NCBI GenBank assembly: GCA_009760855.2
Contig: WPIO01000026.1
Span: forward strand, 496,001 to 560,000
Direction: 5' to 3'
DNA: 64,000 bases
Origin: Cristatella mucedo
Taxonomy: Eukaryota > Bryozoa > Phylactolaemata > Cristatellidae
Below the pieces are notes generated by a model. That model ran no database searches, had not been told where the DNA came from, and saw only the letters and a list, made by a program, of their open reading frames with translations. The translations under genes and the position numbers were made by a program. How positions within the stretch are numbered: position 1 is the stretch's first letter; each line of letters begins with the position of its first letter. This document shows, in pieces, positions 12,239 through 24,275 of the stretch.

Positions 12239-12289
12239 TATCCCACATCGTTCTTCCAGTTCCTCTAAACATGTCATGCTTGATAATAG

Positions 12290-15200
12290 TGTGCATGCTA
12301 AAGAGCGGCCTCGGGCGACTCCTAGCGTGGTGTGGACCTTTACTTGATTTCTCCGTAATACCTTCGGGTATTCCGCTGCTATTTTCGCTGTGACTATTTA
12401 TGAGCTGTCCTCGGATATGCTACACAAAACAGGACCTGCTTAGCATAAGATGCGATGTCGCCAATAGTCGATACCTACCATCGGGCCTTCTCCGGCGGGT
12501 CAGTGAGAACCTTCCTGCATCCTGCATTCGCCCTATCAACAACTCGGCTATCAAACCTACGACTCGTAAGTTTAAAGCACTGAATAGTACTTGTTGCGGT
12601 AGTAGCCCACCCGCCGCAGCCCAGCACGTTGTGAAACGTCGGCCGACGGCCGTTACCAAGGTCAAATTCAAATTCGAAGAGCCAGCGTCCGCCGGGCCAG
12701 ATGAAAACGGTAGAGAATACAAGCCACTTCATCGCCGTTGCCGAGTTGTTGGACAGCCTCTTAAATTCCGCCTACTAAATGTCCGCTCGCTAAAAACCAA
12801 GGGGTTACTTATCCGCGATCAGGTGGTCCAGGAGAAGCAAGATGCATTTCTGCTTACCGAAACCTGGATGACGCCTTGCTCCAGTAGCTGTATTTCCGAG
12901 ACCACCCCACCCGGGTTCTCATTCTGTCAGTCAATGCGTTCTGACAAGGTTGGTGGCGGGGTTGCAATTGTCGATCGCGAATCGTTTGGCTGTAAAAATG
13001 TGCAGTTTCTCGCATGGGTCATCGTTTGAATCGGTTGCTATCAGGTCTTCATCAAAGACAATGCCTCTCACTGTTGTGATATACCGGCCTCCTTCTGGCT
13101 GTCTAAACTTGTTTATAGAGGAGTTTTCAGAGTTCCTCGCTAAAATATTTGTGCGTGACAGGCCGTTACTGATTGTAGGAGACTTCAATATTCACATTGA
13201 CAACCCTAGCAACAGCCAGGTCCGCTCATTTCTTGACTGTCTGGAGAATTTTGGTTTGGCCCAACATGTGAATCATAGCACCCACGTCGTCGGCCACATT
13301 CTAGATCTCGTGATCACTAAGGATGTCCTCCCCACTGACCTTGTGGTGTGCCCACTGAACCTCTCAGATCATGGTTCGGTCTCGTTTGCTGTTCCTGCTC
13401 CCTCGTACGTACAGGGCAATGTCGAATTTGCTAAACGACGTAACTTGCAAAGCATTGACGTGGACAAGTTTTTGAAATCTGTTTGTGATGCAGGTCTTCT
13501 TGATCTGCTTTTAGACTCGCCCGGCAGCCTCGATACCCTCACTGATGCGATGAACATGACACTCATGAGTGCTCTTGACAAGCATGCTCCCGTTCGCTCT
13601 ATCCGTGTTCATAGTCGTGGAGATTCCTTTAAATTTACAAAAAAACTCCTTAAGATGCGCCGGGTTAAGCGCAGGCTGGAACGTCGTTTCAAGAAATCGG
13701 GGTCTGAGGCAGATCGAGTCAATTTTAAAGACTTCCTTCGAGTTTACACCCGAAAGCTTAAAAAAACCAGGGCTTCTTTTTTCATTAGAAAGCTGAATTC
13801 CAGCCAGTCGGACACTAAACAGATTTATAAGACAGTAAACCATTTACTGGCCAAGGCTGTGAGGTCTGACTCCCCAGATATTAAGGGCTCAGCCGAAAAG
13901 TTTTCAGCCTTTACTGAAAAAATTGTACACATTCGTTCCTCCATTAAGCCCCCTCCGACCAAAGCAATCGCCGTTCCTCAACCTGTGACCTTTCTTAAAA
14001 GGTTCTCCGATGTTTCTGCCTGTGATGTGGCTGCCTTAATAAGGTCTAGCAAAAAGAGCTCGTCTCCTGAAGACCCTATACCATCATCTCGGTGGTCTTC
14101 ACTAGCAGACCAACTTAGCCCTGCCATAACCAAGATTTTCAATGCTTCTTTGGGAAAAGGGGTCGTCCCCAAGTCCTTCAAATCGGCAATCGTTAGACCT
14201 ATTCTTAAAAAGCCTGGATTAGACACAGAGGTCCTAGCAAACTATCATCCAGTTTCCCTTCTTCCGTTCTTATCAAAGATTCTTGAAAAAATTGTTGCTA
14301 AGCAGCTGGTTGAACATATTGAAAATAATGGAACGTCAGAAACATTTCAATCAGGTTTCAAGAGGCAGCACTCTACTGAACCTGCTCTCCTCCGTGTTAA
14401 CAATGACATTCTACGTGGCAACGACGACGGGAATGTCACTGCCCTAGCTCTGCTAGATCTGTCTGCTGCCTTCGACACCATTGATCACGAAGTTCTGCTT
14501 GAACGATTGAGAACAACGATCGGTCTGGCAGACGAAGCAGTGGTGTGGTTTAAATCATACTTGTTTGATCGTGTTCAATCCGTGTCGTGTGGGGGTCAGG
14601 TCTCAGACGTGAGAAGGGTCACCTGTGGAGTCCCTCAAGGGTCTGTACTTGGTCCCTTGCTGTTCTCCATTTATACGCAACCTCTGGGAAAGGTGATTAA
14701 GGCCCATGGAATAGGATATCCCCTCTATGCTGACGATACTCAGTTGTATTTGTCTTTCAAACCGTCGGAATCTGCCGCGGCAACTGAGAAACTGAATGCT
14801 TGCCTTGCCGATATTCGATCCTGGATGTCGGAAAACTTCCTGAAATTAAATGATGATAAAACCAAACTGCTTCTCATAGGACACCTTAAGCGTGTGGCTG
14901 GATTAAAAGACTTTGCTGTTCTAATAAGTGATGCTATTGTGCGACCTTCACCACGTGCTCGTAATTTAGGTGTCGTGTTCGACAGCTGCCTCAATTTCAA
15001 AAGCTTTATTCAGAAGACTGCCTCTACAGCTAGCCATCACATCCGATCCCTATCCAAGATTAGGAGCTGTCTCCCACAGTGGCTTGTAAAAATTTTGACT
15101 AGCTCTTTAGTTCTGTCTCAGCTTGATTATTGTAATTCCCTTTTGGCTGGGCTGCCAAAGAAAGCTATTATGCCACTACAGCGGACTATGAATATGGCTG

Positions 15201-15778
15201 CAAGGCTGGTCTTCAAGTCCCAGCGGTTTGAGCACGTGTCTCCCTTGCTGAAAGAGCTAGGATGGTTGCCGGTTGAGCAAAGGATACAGAGCAAAGTTCT
15301 TACGCTGACCCACAAGGCCCACCACGGCTTGGCTCCTTCGTACCTAGCTGAACTGCTTCATCAGTTTCAGCCTGTTCGTGCCCTGAGGTCCTGTGTGGAC
15401 AATAAATTAGCTGTCCCATTTCTCCGCTTAAAGACAGTTGGCGACAGAAGTTTTAGCTCTGCGGTTCCTAGACTGTGGAACTCGCTTCCACAATTCTTAC
15501 GCAACGACAACTACTCTCCTACTGCCGACTATGGCACATCTTTTTCAGCGGTCCTGAGCTGCTACTTCTATGCTACTCACTACCTCAACTGCTCTCCTGA
15601 CTCAGCTATGCTTCCCACTTTCTCTTTGTTGCATGAGACGAAGTCTGTTGGCTACCGAATGCGTACCGAACGCTGCTTAGGCTGTGAGTGCGCTATACAA
15701 AACTCTCCTGCGTAACACCCACATTGTCTTTATGACTTTGTTGAGTTCCGGACGGAGATACATTACATGCTACGGCTA
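12290..15778 (+). mobile_element. LINE-A, best-preserved copy (CR1/L2-like)
   Basis: About 3.5 kb: a short 5' leader, one large endonuclease-RT frame broken once (see the pseudogene entry), then a brief 3' UTR (GTAACACCCACATTGTC...GGAGATACATTACAT). The terminal TACATTAC repeat is the type of 3' microsatellite end found in CR1/L2-clade LINEs. I find no ORF1. The 5' boundary is set by loss of similarity to the 47127-49990 copy and is uncertain by about 100 bp. The single frameshift and intact RT motifs make it the youngest LINE here. Confidence 0.85.
12400..15715 (+). pseudogene. LINE-A endonuclease-reverse transcriptase, one frameshift
   Basis: A 209-codon frame (12400-13029) and a 921-codon frame (12950-15715) together make one protein of about 1,100 residues, separated by a single indel near 13005. 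The APE-type endonuclease runs from LLNVRSLKTKG and LTETWM (first frame) to GDFNIHI (about residue 75 of the second frame), ILDLVIT and SDHGSV (about 139). RT motifs are FKSAIVRPILKKPGLD, ALLDLSAAFDTIDH (about 502), GVPQGSVLGPLLF (about 560), YADDTQLYL (about 593) and FLKLNDDKTKLLLIG. The thumb and connection region (ARNLGVVFDSCL, YCNSLLAGLPKKAIMPLQ) follows. Catalytic residues look intact. The ATG at 12400 follows a TGA, supporting the start. The products would nick and reverse-transcribe target DNA. The frameshift probably makes this copy non-autonomous, unless it is a sequencing error. Confidence 0.9.
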
Positions 15779-15892
15779 ATGGTTTGATCATGCTTTCTTT
15801 ACAGAAGATGTAAATTGCTTAGAAAGAGATGAAATTCTCTCAAGGTGTCATTCAAATATATTATCATTATTATTATTACAGTTATTCTAACA
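15779..15892 (+). mobile_element. LINE-B 3' tail immediately after LINE-A
   Basis: ATGTAAATTGCTTAGAAAGAGATG, AAATTCTCTCAAGGTGTC and a (TTA)n end: a diverged hairpin tail directly 3' of the LINE-A terminus. Upstream CTAATGGTTTGATCATGCTTTC matches the end of the tail body at 62425-62445. Confidence 0.7.
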
Positions 15893-17858
15893 GTTGTTAG
15901 CCCCCCTGAAAGCACCTGCACTAGATTATCAACAGTTGAGTGTATGATACTAGAAAGAAGATTGCTCTGGTTAGAAACTGACACAGCCCATCACAGGAGT
16001 CGGAAAACAGACATCCTTTCTTTCCTGAGCTAAAATTTGGCAGCGTATGTGTCTGCAAAAACCTATGGTGACCATGCTGCATGCTCAACATTTCAATAAG
16101 TGCGAAAAGGGATAGTTCCCTAAGTGACCAATAACATATCTCAAATTACCTATTAATCAGAACATTGAAAAGCTACTGAATGTTTCAATAGACTGGTTGA
16201 ATTTTTTTGTTAAGAATTCGTGCTACCGGAAACATAACAATAAAAGCATCATATTTAAAGAGCTTATATAAAGATCTGGTTCTCTTGGGGTGTTCTAGAA
16301 AATATTTGTCAATATTATCTCAGTTCTTCTTGCTGTGGCAGAGAAAAATCTCCGCATCTGCTTTCAATGAATCTTCATTTACTCAGGTACTGACTAAATT
16401 TAATAAGGTCTTAAAAAAATCGAAAAATATTCTCTATGCCAGAAAATGTATTCTGAAACGTTTAACGCTAGTGGAGGCACACGGGAAGTACAATCAGCAC
16501 GAAAACCTCGTTCTACCTGCTGGAAAGTCAGTCATGCTTCTTTTTAAGCAGCTTATTTCAAGGTGGCCAGATACTAAACGTCAAAATAAATTACATTATT
16601 GAATAAAACGAGTGATTTCAGCTTTCATGTGATGACAAATCCCAAAAGAATTCTATTTTTCTAGTTCGATGCAAGATTAACAAACTTAAAATATAAATTT
16701 GTGGTAACTGGCCCAGCTGCGAAGCTAAGTAGAACAACGCAACCGAATTAATACAGCTCTATGGCTTGCCGAGCGTCACAACGCTCCGAGTACATTTTGT
16801 AAGCTTGAAACTCCGTCCGACTTTCTCCTGTAGTGGAGGCCTCAAAAATATTTCCGAAGGCAGCCCTGTAACTCTCAGCTCTCTTTCATTATTTTTTTTT
16901 AGAAATAATCTGCCTCCCACATGCTGTCGAATATCGAGGTCAGTTAAATAAGGAGGAGTTGCCTGCCACCTTTCCAGGTTCAGATACCCACGTGGCTTTC
17001 CCCTCAGTAGTGTAGTCACATCGCTAGTTTTTTCCATAACTTTTCCATGTTATGTGCTTGTTCTATACTTATTATCAATGCTCTCACGACGTATGCTTAA
17101 CTCGAACAGATCACTGCTGTAGTTTATAATCGATGCCATGAACAGCCACTATTTAGATATGACATATCACTGAAAGAAGGCCAACTAGATAGCGCCTACC
17201 AGGAGAGGATGAAAGTACTCTATTAACAGAGTAGGGCGATACTGACAACAGCTGAAACCAAGAAATGAATAGCTCTAGAACCAACCTTTTAAGGTAGAGT
17301 AATATAAGTTAGGATGGCGTCCAGTAGTACACGTCGTGATCGAATTTCTGTTTAAAAACCCTTGTAAAGACAGTAACTCTGCGCCATTATTAAAAGGGTT
17401 TTAAATACACAAAAGCAATCTTTGTTATGAAAATTTTCACAGGAAAGCATATTTCTGATCTTTTCGCAGATTTGCCTCGTGTCGGACTGAAAGCTTTCTG
17501 TATTGCAAAACCCGCCATCCCCACTGCCACCCTTCACAGAGTGAACAGAGATGCGTTAGACAATTAATCAGTTTAAATATAATCGAAGCGCTTAATAATT
17601 CACGCGGGCAACACTATAACTATTGGAACTGTCCGATTGAAGCGAAACTAATCCAATTAAATGACAGCGATAGTACCCGCAAGGTCTGGCAAATTTACTG
17701 TTTTTGGGTTCACACATTGCAATTGTGTGATTAAGTTTGTTAGATTCATTGCACTGCAGGTCTCTTCCCAAGACAGCATCTGCTGTATATGCAGCTGCGT
17801 TTCAGTCAGGTAGCGAGACCGGGCACAGTGCGTGGATCAATTTGAATTGCATGCCGCC
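15893..17858. other. Unassigned, AT-rich
   Basis: A 131-codon frame at 16207-16602 has no recognised domain. Its start overlaps AGATCTGGTTCTCTTGGGGTG, which looks like a decayed SINE/LINE hairpin tail, so I do not call it a gene. No other structure is apparent. Confidence 0.4.
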
Positions 17859-17860
17859 CT

Positions 17861-17972
17861 GGTTTGGCTTGGCCCAGCGGTCAATGTGCTCTCCTTTATA
17901 ACCGAAGTCGTGGCAAATATATAGCGTCAGGATAGAGAACCATTTCACTTAGGGCCGCTATAAAAATGAGTG
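17861..17972 (+). mobile_element. SINE-1 copy, degenerate
   Basis: GGTTTGGCTTGGCCCAGCGG head with a damaged B box, then ATAGAGAACC and AGGGCCGCTATAAAAATGA. A deletion has removed part of the tRNA-like region. Confidence 0.6.
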
Positions 17973-18299
17973 AGGGTTTTTGCCACCGTTCCATTAGCCT
18001 GATGCATACCCCCAGCTGCCATGAGTTTGATAATCGCACACTTACTGTGAGTGGATGAATTAACCTCAAAGTACACAACATGTTAAAGCGGTCTTTTAAT
18101 CGGCCTGCAGCACTGCTCCGGTGCTCTAAAGTAGAAGATGCTTCCACGTTTTTCAGTTCAGCTTCTGTCAGAACGTAATGGAACCACAGACGCACAACCC
18201 AAAAATGGTATATATCTAGCATTAACCGTTGCCCTAAACACTCCCACGTGAGCACCATACTCGGTGATCCTTGCCGAGATCTAGCAGATCGTTTGTTTT
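17973..18299. other. Unassigned sequence
   Basis: Nothing recognisable. Confidence 0.45.
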
Positions 18300-20550
18300 A
18301 ACTTTTTTTGTCAACCCTCGAGGTCACATTCCCAATCGTCTCTTCAACCTCCGTAGCTTTCTTTACCTTTATTTGGATATTCAAGCCGCCGTACTGACAC
18401 CATTTCGGAGTTCATCTCTCAGTCTAAGAAGATAACCTTTGACCCAACGCCTAGAGTTCTCCTTCTGAGATGGCTTGATTTACTGCTGCTCTGCTGCTCT
18501 GCTGCATAAATAACATTCTCAAATACTTATTTAGCCCCAGGTTTTTCCTGCACCTATAGAAGTATCATTGAGAAATCGACACGAGATCATGCTAAGCACC
18601 TTCCACCCAGTTTCCCGATATTGGCGCTCCTATCAACTGCACCGGAGCAAGAAATGGAAGCAAAGCTGAAATCTTCAGTCAAAACATCAAACCCAGTAAG
18701 TAAGTCCCAGTCAGATTTTAGAGTAAATTATCCCAGAGTCAGCACCGCCGTGAGTGCAAAATATCCTTCCCGTGAAGCTGACTTGACTGGAGTTTCTCAG
18801 CAGTTCTGCATCATCCCTTGGGAACTGTGACGCCAGCGATCACCGAGTCCTTCTTGGGCGCATTGTCTATCGCGCGAGCATCGCTGCCACCGCTTTGCAA
18901 TGGTTTAGGTCCTTAATTAGTGCCATCTTTTAGAGCTCAGTGGGAGCCATTTCAGAGCATGAATGTCACCGTGCAACGGGCATCCACTAGTCTTTAAGGG
19001 GTACTCCCTGCATATGTTCGAGGTCCAATTTTCTTCACAGCTTATACTGTCCCTCTTTGTCTCTCCCTTGTCTCCCACTTGCCTATGCTATTATTGTGCA
19101 CATTTTATTCAGATGACGTACAGCTATACTTTCGCTTGTAAGTGGAAATAATAAAACTCGGTGATTTGTGGATCCTAAAAAGATGTGTATCACGGGTTTG
19201 TGAGCGGCTACTCTTGAAATGACCACGATTCATGGACTTCAATAGGTGTACTAGGAAGTCTCCAGCTGATAATCCTAGGGGTGAAATCCCTCTCACTTTT
19301 CAGAACTTCAAACTCTGCAAACTCCTTTGCACCATCTATCGCTAATATACGATCTCTAATGGAAGGAAATTTTCTCAAATTGAATGACATGGACCAACTT
19401 GATATTTTTGGCAAACCTAGTGTCACTAAGAAGCTTACATCGTCAGCTCCACAGCAAATTCTGCCCAAATTCAGCTGAATAAATCGAGAAGAAAAATAAA
19501 TAAATAAAAGAAGTTGATGGTCGTGACAGCACACGTGACACACTTAGTGGCTTCTGTTCCAGTAATTTGGATTTATTAGCTTCTGTGTCAGAAAAATTAC
19601 TGCATAGTTTTTTGCAATGCTCCCCACACTAAAATCCAGTGCTTTCGTTTGCATCGTCCTTAATGCACTAGTCAAAAACTTAGAAGTACGTTCATACGCA
19701 CCTATCTTTGACCATTCAGCATTCGACGTTCTCGAACAATCTGACGATAAGACTAACTTCATAGTTATGCGCAAGTCAAGCGTCTCTCAGAAACTGGAAA
19801 GCCGTACTTACAAATGAGCTCGAAAACGTGCCCTACAATCTCCGTAGGGTATCCGGGCTGTCGGATTCCAAAATAACCTTTCTTAAGATGAACACATTAA
19901 ATTCAACTGTCAAGTTTACTTACATTGGGCTGCGAAATAATGATCAAATTGATCGTGCTTGGATAGGGCATAATACTTTATTTCAATCATTTACTTGATA
20001 AGCTATTCGTGAACTTTCGATATGATTTACTATATTTATTTAACTCTCTACTTGTAGGTCTTCTCTACTTCTTATTCCGGAAAAATCTTAAAGATGGAGC
20101 TCAAAACTCAGCCAAATGCAAGAATCAGCAGCCTTGCTGTCTGCTGTGAACGTCACAACAGCAAAATTACAATATTTTTTTCAGACCTGCATTGGCTCTT
20201 CTTAAAGTAGCCCATTGAATTTAATGTAGCATCACTCACTTTTAGGTCTCTATTTCTTTTGCTCAGGAACACCTATTTAAAAGATATATGGCTAAATCCT
20301 AGATTCATAATCTAAGCATGCTTATGCTCACCATCAGTGATCTACTTTACTTCAAAAAGGTTGACAGCATACGCAGTGATCCTCACAGCGTTCCAGCTAA
20401 ACAGCAGTTTGCTAAATTCTTTGTAAGCATTCAACATTGAGAGTCATAAATAGAATTCACAGGTCCCAATGAAACTCCATCTTTGTCTCCTTTCCTTTGC
20501 TATACAATGACCTCCTTTCAAGACTGTCTTTTCTGAATCATCTCGCTTAC
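18300..20550 (+). pseudogene. Very degenerate LINE-B RT remnant
   Basis: Plus-strand fragments in LINE order. Near 19075-19135 the translation reads LLCTFYSDDVQLYF, a decayed RT motif C. Near 19300-19400 it reads FAPSIANIRSLMEGNFLKLND, the L..CL.DIRSWM..NFLKLND region. Near 20125-20215 it reads LSAVNVTTAKLQYFFQTCI, corresponding to the LVCREHRSCHITPPLADLH segment of the copy at 26880. Stops are numerous and both limits are approximate. Part of the interval may be unrelated DNA. Confidence 0.5.
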
Positions 20551-20749
20551 CTCTCATTAAACTAAACTCGTACATTAGAAAATCCAATTCATCAAGTAAG
20601 TGCTAGTCATGATTTGAAGCTAATAATTCTACAAAGCCCCTATCACATCGCCTGGACATCACGAGCATTGCGTCTTTTCAAGGGGTTTAAATCCAATCTC
20701 AGCCAAATACTTCAGAGCCTGTGGATCTGTGCTAACCGATCATCCGGTG

Positions 20750-21440
20750 AGCGACTGAAATATGGGCTACCCAGGGACTTGTTCTAGGCACACTTATTTT
20801 TGACAGTTTACACTCGCTGTCTTGCTTATTTAATCGCCAAGAAAAATCTTGGTTTAATTTATTTGCAGATCAAACTCACCTCTATCTGCACGTTGACTCT
20901 TCGCGGCCTTCTAACTCGTCAAGTATTTCAAATCTATTATTGCTTTTTCTGCCAACGTTGCTCATCGATGCAGCTAACAGTATTAAACTGAAAAATTAAC
21001 AAGACCAACCTAATAATATTAAGAAAAACTAGTTTCGCCAAGAAACTAGAAAGTATGGTCCTCAAAATTGCCTCATCCACAATCTTCCTGTAGCCTCTAT
21101 ATGGAGCTGAATGTGATGTTCCGAAATAGCACTAGATCATTACATCAGCTCTACTCTCGAGTGTACCTCAAAAAAATAATATTGCATATACTCAGGCTGC
21201 AAAAATAAATTTCTTACCGCAAGGTTATTCCATGCACTAATGCCTTTCAGATCCTCTTGCATATGCAATAAGACATAAAAAGTTGCAAAACTTGGTATAT
21301 ACGCAAGGCTTGTCTGTCGTGAACGTCACAACTGCCGCATTGCACCACTTCTCACGGATCTGGATTGGCTTCCCATCAAGCAGCGTTCCGACATCTAAGC
21401 TCGGCCAGCCGTGTTTATGTCCCTTTATTCATTCGTCTCG
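20750..21440 (+). pseudogene. LINE-B RT remnant
   Basis: Reads GLVLGTLIF near 20780 (RT motif B), then FADQTHLYLHV near 20865 (motif C, YADD changed to FADQ). Near 21290 it gives LVYTQGLSVVNVTTAALHHF, the LVCREHRSCHITPPLADLHWLP region, cut off by SINE-2 at 21446. It is dead, and is a second plus-strand copy following the one at 18300. Confidence 0.6.
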
Positions 21441-21445
21441 TCCTA

Positions 21446-21598
21446 CCTGGGTCTTAGCCCAGAGGTAAAGTGCTCGTTCTTCACGACCTGGATCGTAAGT
21501 TCGAGCCCTGTATTGGGCGGTCCTTTATTGAACACTGCAAGTGGTGGTCATAGGCTCTTCTGCCGGTACATACAATTGGGCTGTTATATCAGCAACTC
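21446..21598 (+). mobile_element. SINE-2 copy
   Basis: tRNA-like head TCTTAGCCCAGAGGTAAAGTG (A box) and GTAAGTTCGAGCCC (B box). The SINE-2 body follows: TGGGCGGTCCTTTATTG, CACTGCAAGTGGTGGTCATAG, CTCTTCTGCCGGTACAT. Same order as at 31841, 28055 and 43353. Confidence 0.75.
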
Positions 21599-21599
21599 T

Positions 21600-22150
21600 T
21601 TTAACCGTCAGAAATACTACCTAAACAAGATTTCACAGTTTTATCTTCTCTTCTGATTCAAGTCGTTATTTTCGCCTTCAAGCAACCTCAAATCCTTTGA
21701 AGAGGGATTATGCATTCAGTAATTATTTTACGAAAGCCTGGAAGCGATGGCTACTTACGTCACGCCATTTTCTAAATTTAAAAGGTTTGAAAAAAATGGA
21801 AACTCACCAGCTCCTCACGGTATGCTTCCTTCTGCGTAATTTGCCCTCTTTGCTACGTGCTAGTAAAATAGGAAACTGTGCGTTCGAAAATAGCCCATTG
21901 AAATTCTTTCCTTACAGCATATGCAAAGTGCCTAGAAAAAAGATTTCATTTTCTAAGGTTGCTAGACAATATTTTATTCGTAGCAGTAGCCTTATTAGGA
22001 AAGTTGGCTACTTCAACAGCCCCACAGAAGAGCCTCCGAGGCTCAATCACAAATCTCAAAATCATCCACTTTCAGTGGGCAATTCCCAGCTGCAAGACTT
22101 AAACCACGACCTAGCTTGGGAAGTGCCAGCACGTTTACCCCGGGCTCAGG
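21600..22150. other. Unassigned; short LINE-B tail fragment at 21915-21975
   Basis: AGCATATGCAAAGTGCCTAG then AAAAAGATTTCATTTTCTAAGG is a decayed hairpin tail. The 178-codon frame at 21697-22233 runs through it and into an AGC-rich repeat, so it is not a convincing gene. Confidence 0.45.
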
Positions 22151-22154
22151 CTCA

Positions 22155-22240
22155 ATTAGTAGCAGCAACAGCACCAGCACCAGCAGCGCCACCAGCAGCG
22201 CGAGCACTAGAAGCAGCAGAAGCACCAGCATGAGCAGCAG
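22155..22240. repeat. AGC/ACC-rich trinucleotide repeat
   Basis: Imperfect AGCAGCACC-type units at about 22160-22238 give serine- or alanine-rich frames on the plus strand and a leucine-rich frame on the minus strand. I treat it as low complexity. Confidence 0.75.
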
Positions 22241-22559
22241 TACGATGCAAACAACTCAGACCTGTCTGGAGGGTCCAAAGCTGATCGCATTTCTGCAACA
22301 TCAAATGAGCGAGAGCGTGTCTTCCGAGATGCCATTTGCTTGGATATATGCTGGAAAACCAAAACCACTTTCAAAATGTTGAGTTCCAGTTGTGTCCAGT
22401 AGGCTTAATCTTAGCCAGTAGTACAGCGTTAGATTATGATCCTCTGCTGCCGGTTGCAGCACGCAAATCAAGAGCACTCATGAGCAGCTGCTACGAAATG
22501 AGCGAGTACAGGCAGCCCTGAACGACGGTTAACCAGAGCTGCTCTTTTCTAATAATTGT

Positions 22560-22622
22560 AACAATACATTTGCAAGCACCTTGAGAGAAATAAATTTCTT
22601 CCAGGGCACTTCGATTATGCTG
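22560..22622 (-). repeat. LINE-B tail fragment, degenerate
   Basis: AATACATTTGCAAGCACCTTG then AGAAATAAATTTCTT then CCAGGGCACTTCG follows the reverse complement of the hairpin tail (TGCATTT...CCCTCAGAGAA...CTAGGCACTTTG). Confidence 0.45.
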
Positions 22623-22691
22623 AAAAGCACGGGTTTTCCCACGTGTTCCATTTCATTTCCATGCTCCCTGCTGTCTTTTGCCGAAACAATT

Positions 22692-22848
22692 CTAGGGGGT
22701 TTTGACCCCGGTGTTTTAGCCCCCGGAAAGTTGGACCCGGACGGTTCATCAAGGGGATGATTCAACCACGGAGGTTTCGAACCAGGGTTGTCCGACTAAG
22801 GGGTTCTTCGACCCTAGGGTGAATCGACTGCAGCAGTTTCAACCACTC
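22692..22848. repeat. Array of about ten degenerate 15-bp palindromic units
   Basis: Units approximating GGGGGTTTCGACCCC follow one another every 14-17 bp: GGGGGTTTTGACCCC, GGTGTTTTAGCCCC, CGGAAAGTTGGACCC, CGGAGGTTTCGAACCA, AGGGGTTCTTCGACCCT, AGGGTGAATCGACTG and others. Each is roughly self-complementary. The array lies 180 bp beyond the C-terminal end of the MULE transposase remnant, so it could be that transposon's subterminal repeat. I see no matching array on the other side. Confidence 0.7.
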
Positions 22849-23029
22849 CTGACTATGGAGTATACAGGAATAATAAGCAGATTTGGAAGTTACCAATAAC
22901 GTGTAATCCCTTACTTGGCTGTTGTTACAAGACACACGGCATGTTAAACAAAATTAGTTAAACAAGTTCAACTTGTGATCACCTGAAATGAGCATCAACA
23001 CATATTTCAATCAATATTCATATGCAAAA

Positions 23030-24275
23030 TTAAGAATGTGAAAAATATACCATGGCTTTCAGGTGCGTGGACGCGTTGATGCGGTTGTAAGTGGCTACAG
23101 CTCGTTCCACACGTTGCTGCTGCTCATGGTAACGTTTCTTTGTGGGATGCTGTGCGCCCGCGACAGCCTGCAGCAGTTTGGCCTTGTTAGACTTGATGTC
23201 TTTCAATATTCCATCCAGAAACGTCCACAGAGTTGGATGTTGACAGCTGAAGAGTGATTGCAATGCATTCTGCCATCCCTCGCAGATGCTGTTAGTTCTG
23301 GCAAGGCCACAAGCCGCATCATTGCTCTTGTTCCAAGTTGGTATACTAAAGAGAGACGATCCGTACCGTTCTCCCCTTCTGCGCAGACGGCGTCCTCGAA
23401 TGCAGGAGTGCTCGAAGTAGGTCACCAGTTCTTCAATGCGTTCCTACTGAGGCATGTCTTCAACTAGCTCGTCAAAGGCGTCTGCGACATCGTTTTCAGG
23501 AACAAATGCGAGAGCTGATAGGCATCTCACAAACTGACAGAACGATTCATGTGTTTCGTATGCAGTTTTTAGTCCGAGCTCTTGAACTTTCCTGAGTATA
23601 CTTTGTGTCAGGTAGAAATAGCAGCCAGTTATTCTAGCTGCAGGATAAGCAGCTCGCAAAACGTTCATTGGCGCCATTTCGAAATCAATGAGAATGACCT
23701 CCGGAGCTCCTTGCGGCATGAAATTTGTGATGACGGGCATCAATCTTTGATAAGTTGCCTGCTTCTTGTCAGGCAACAAACAGTACAGTGCAGCTGGGTT
23801 TATGCCCTCATCAAAGACAAAGTGGAAGGTGTACAGTTGACAGAATAACTCTGGAAAAACTTAGAATGTGCCATCGCCTAGCCACTGCTTGGCACCCATC
23901 ATCGCATCTACAACAGTGCGATCGCCCATAACTATAATTCTCGGCCCGTGTGTGTCACCTTGCGAATCATGGAGCATTAAGTTATGAAATTTTCCTGTAT
24001 TTCAAAGGTCGCATTCGTTGTAGTGGTGGTAACATCTGCCCGTCGCTTGCTTCACTTGCTACTTTACTTATATGCCGCCGCAACGAACGAACGAGACAGC
24101 GTGTCCTTCTTCGGTAGGGCCATAAGAGCGTGATCAGGTAAGGTGGACATCGCAGCAGCTTGACTGGTTGACGGTCGGGCAAGAGCGTCATTCATCCGCT
24201 CTTTCATTTCTCCGGACAGCTTTACGCCATAATGACTTTGACCAATTTCCTTCATGAGTGTGATCATTGAATCGG
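23030..24275 (-). pseudogene. MULE-type transposase remnant
   Basis: Minus-strand frames, joined across at least two shifts and one stop, follow the Mutator-like (MULE) transposase core. A linker near 24267-24064 (ALPKKDTLSR) precedes WLGDGTF near 23870 (first catalytic Asp), PELFCQLYTFHFVF, LLPDKKQATYQRL and VILIDFEMAPMNVLRAAYP near 23680 (second Asp). Next come GCYFYLTQSILRKVQELGL, where the usual His of GCFFH is Tyr, and ALAFVPENDVADAF. After a frameshift near 23430 come LDYFEHSC, TNSICEGWQNALQSLFSCQH (third acidic residue) and PTLWTFLDGILKD. A stop follows near 23030. No FLYWCH finger is evident upstream. Multiple lesions make it non-functional as a transposase. Confidence 0.85.

Noticed and set aside
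16207-16602. 131-codon plus frame as a possible small gene
   Set aside because: No recognised motif, and its beginning overlaps a decayed hairpin tail of the SINE/LINE-B type.
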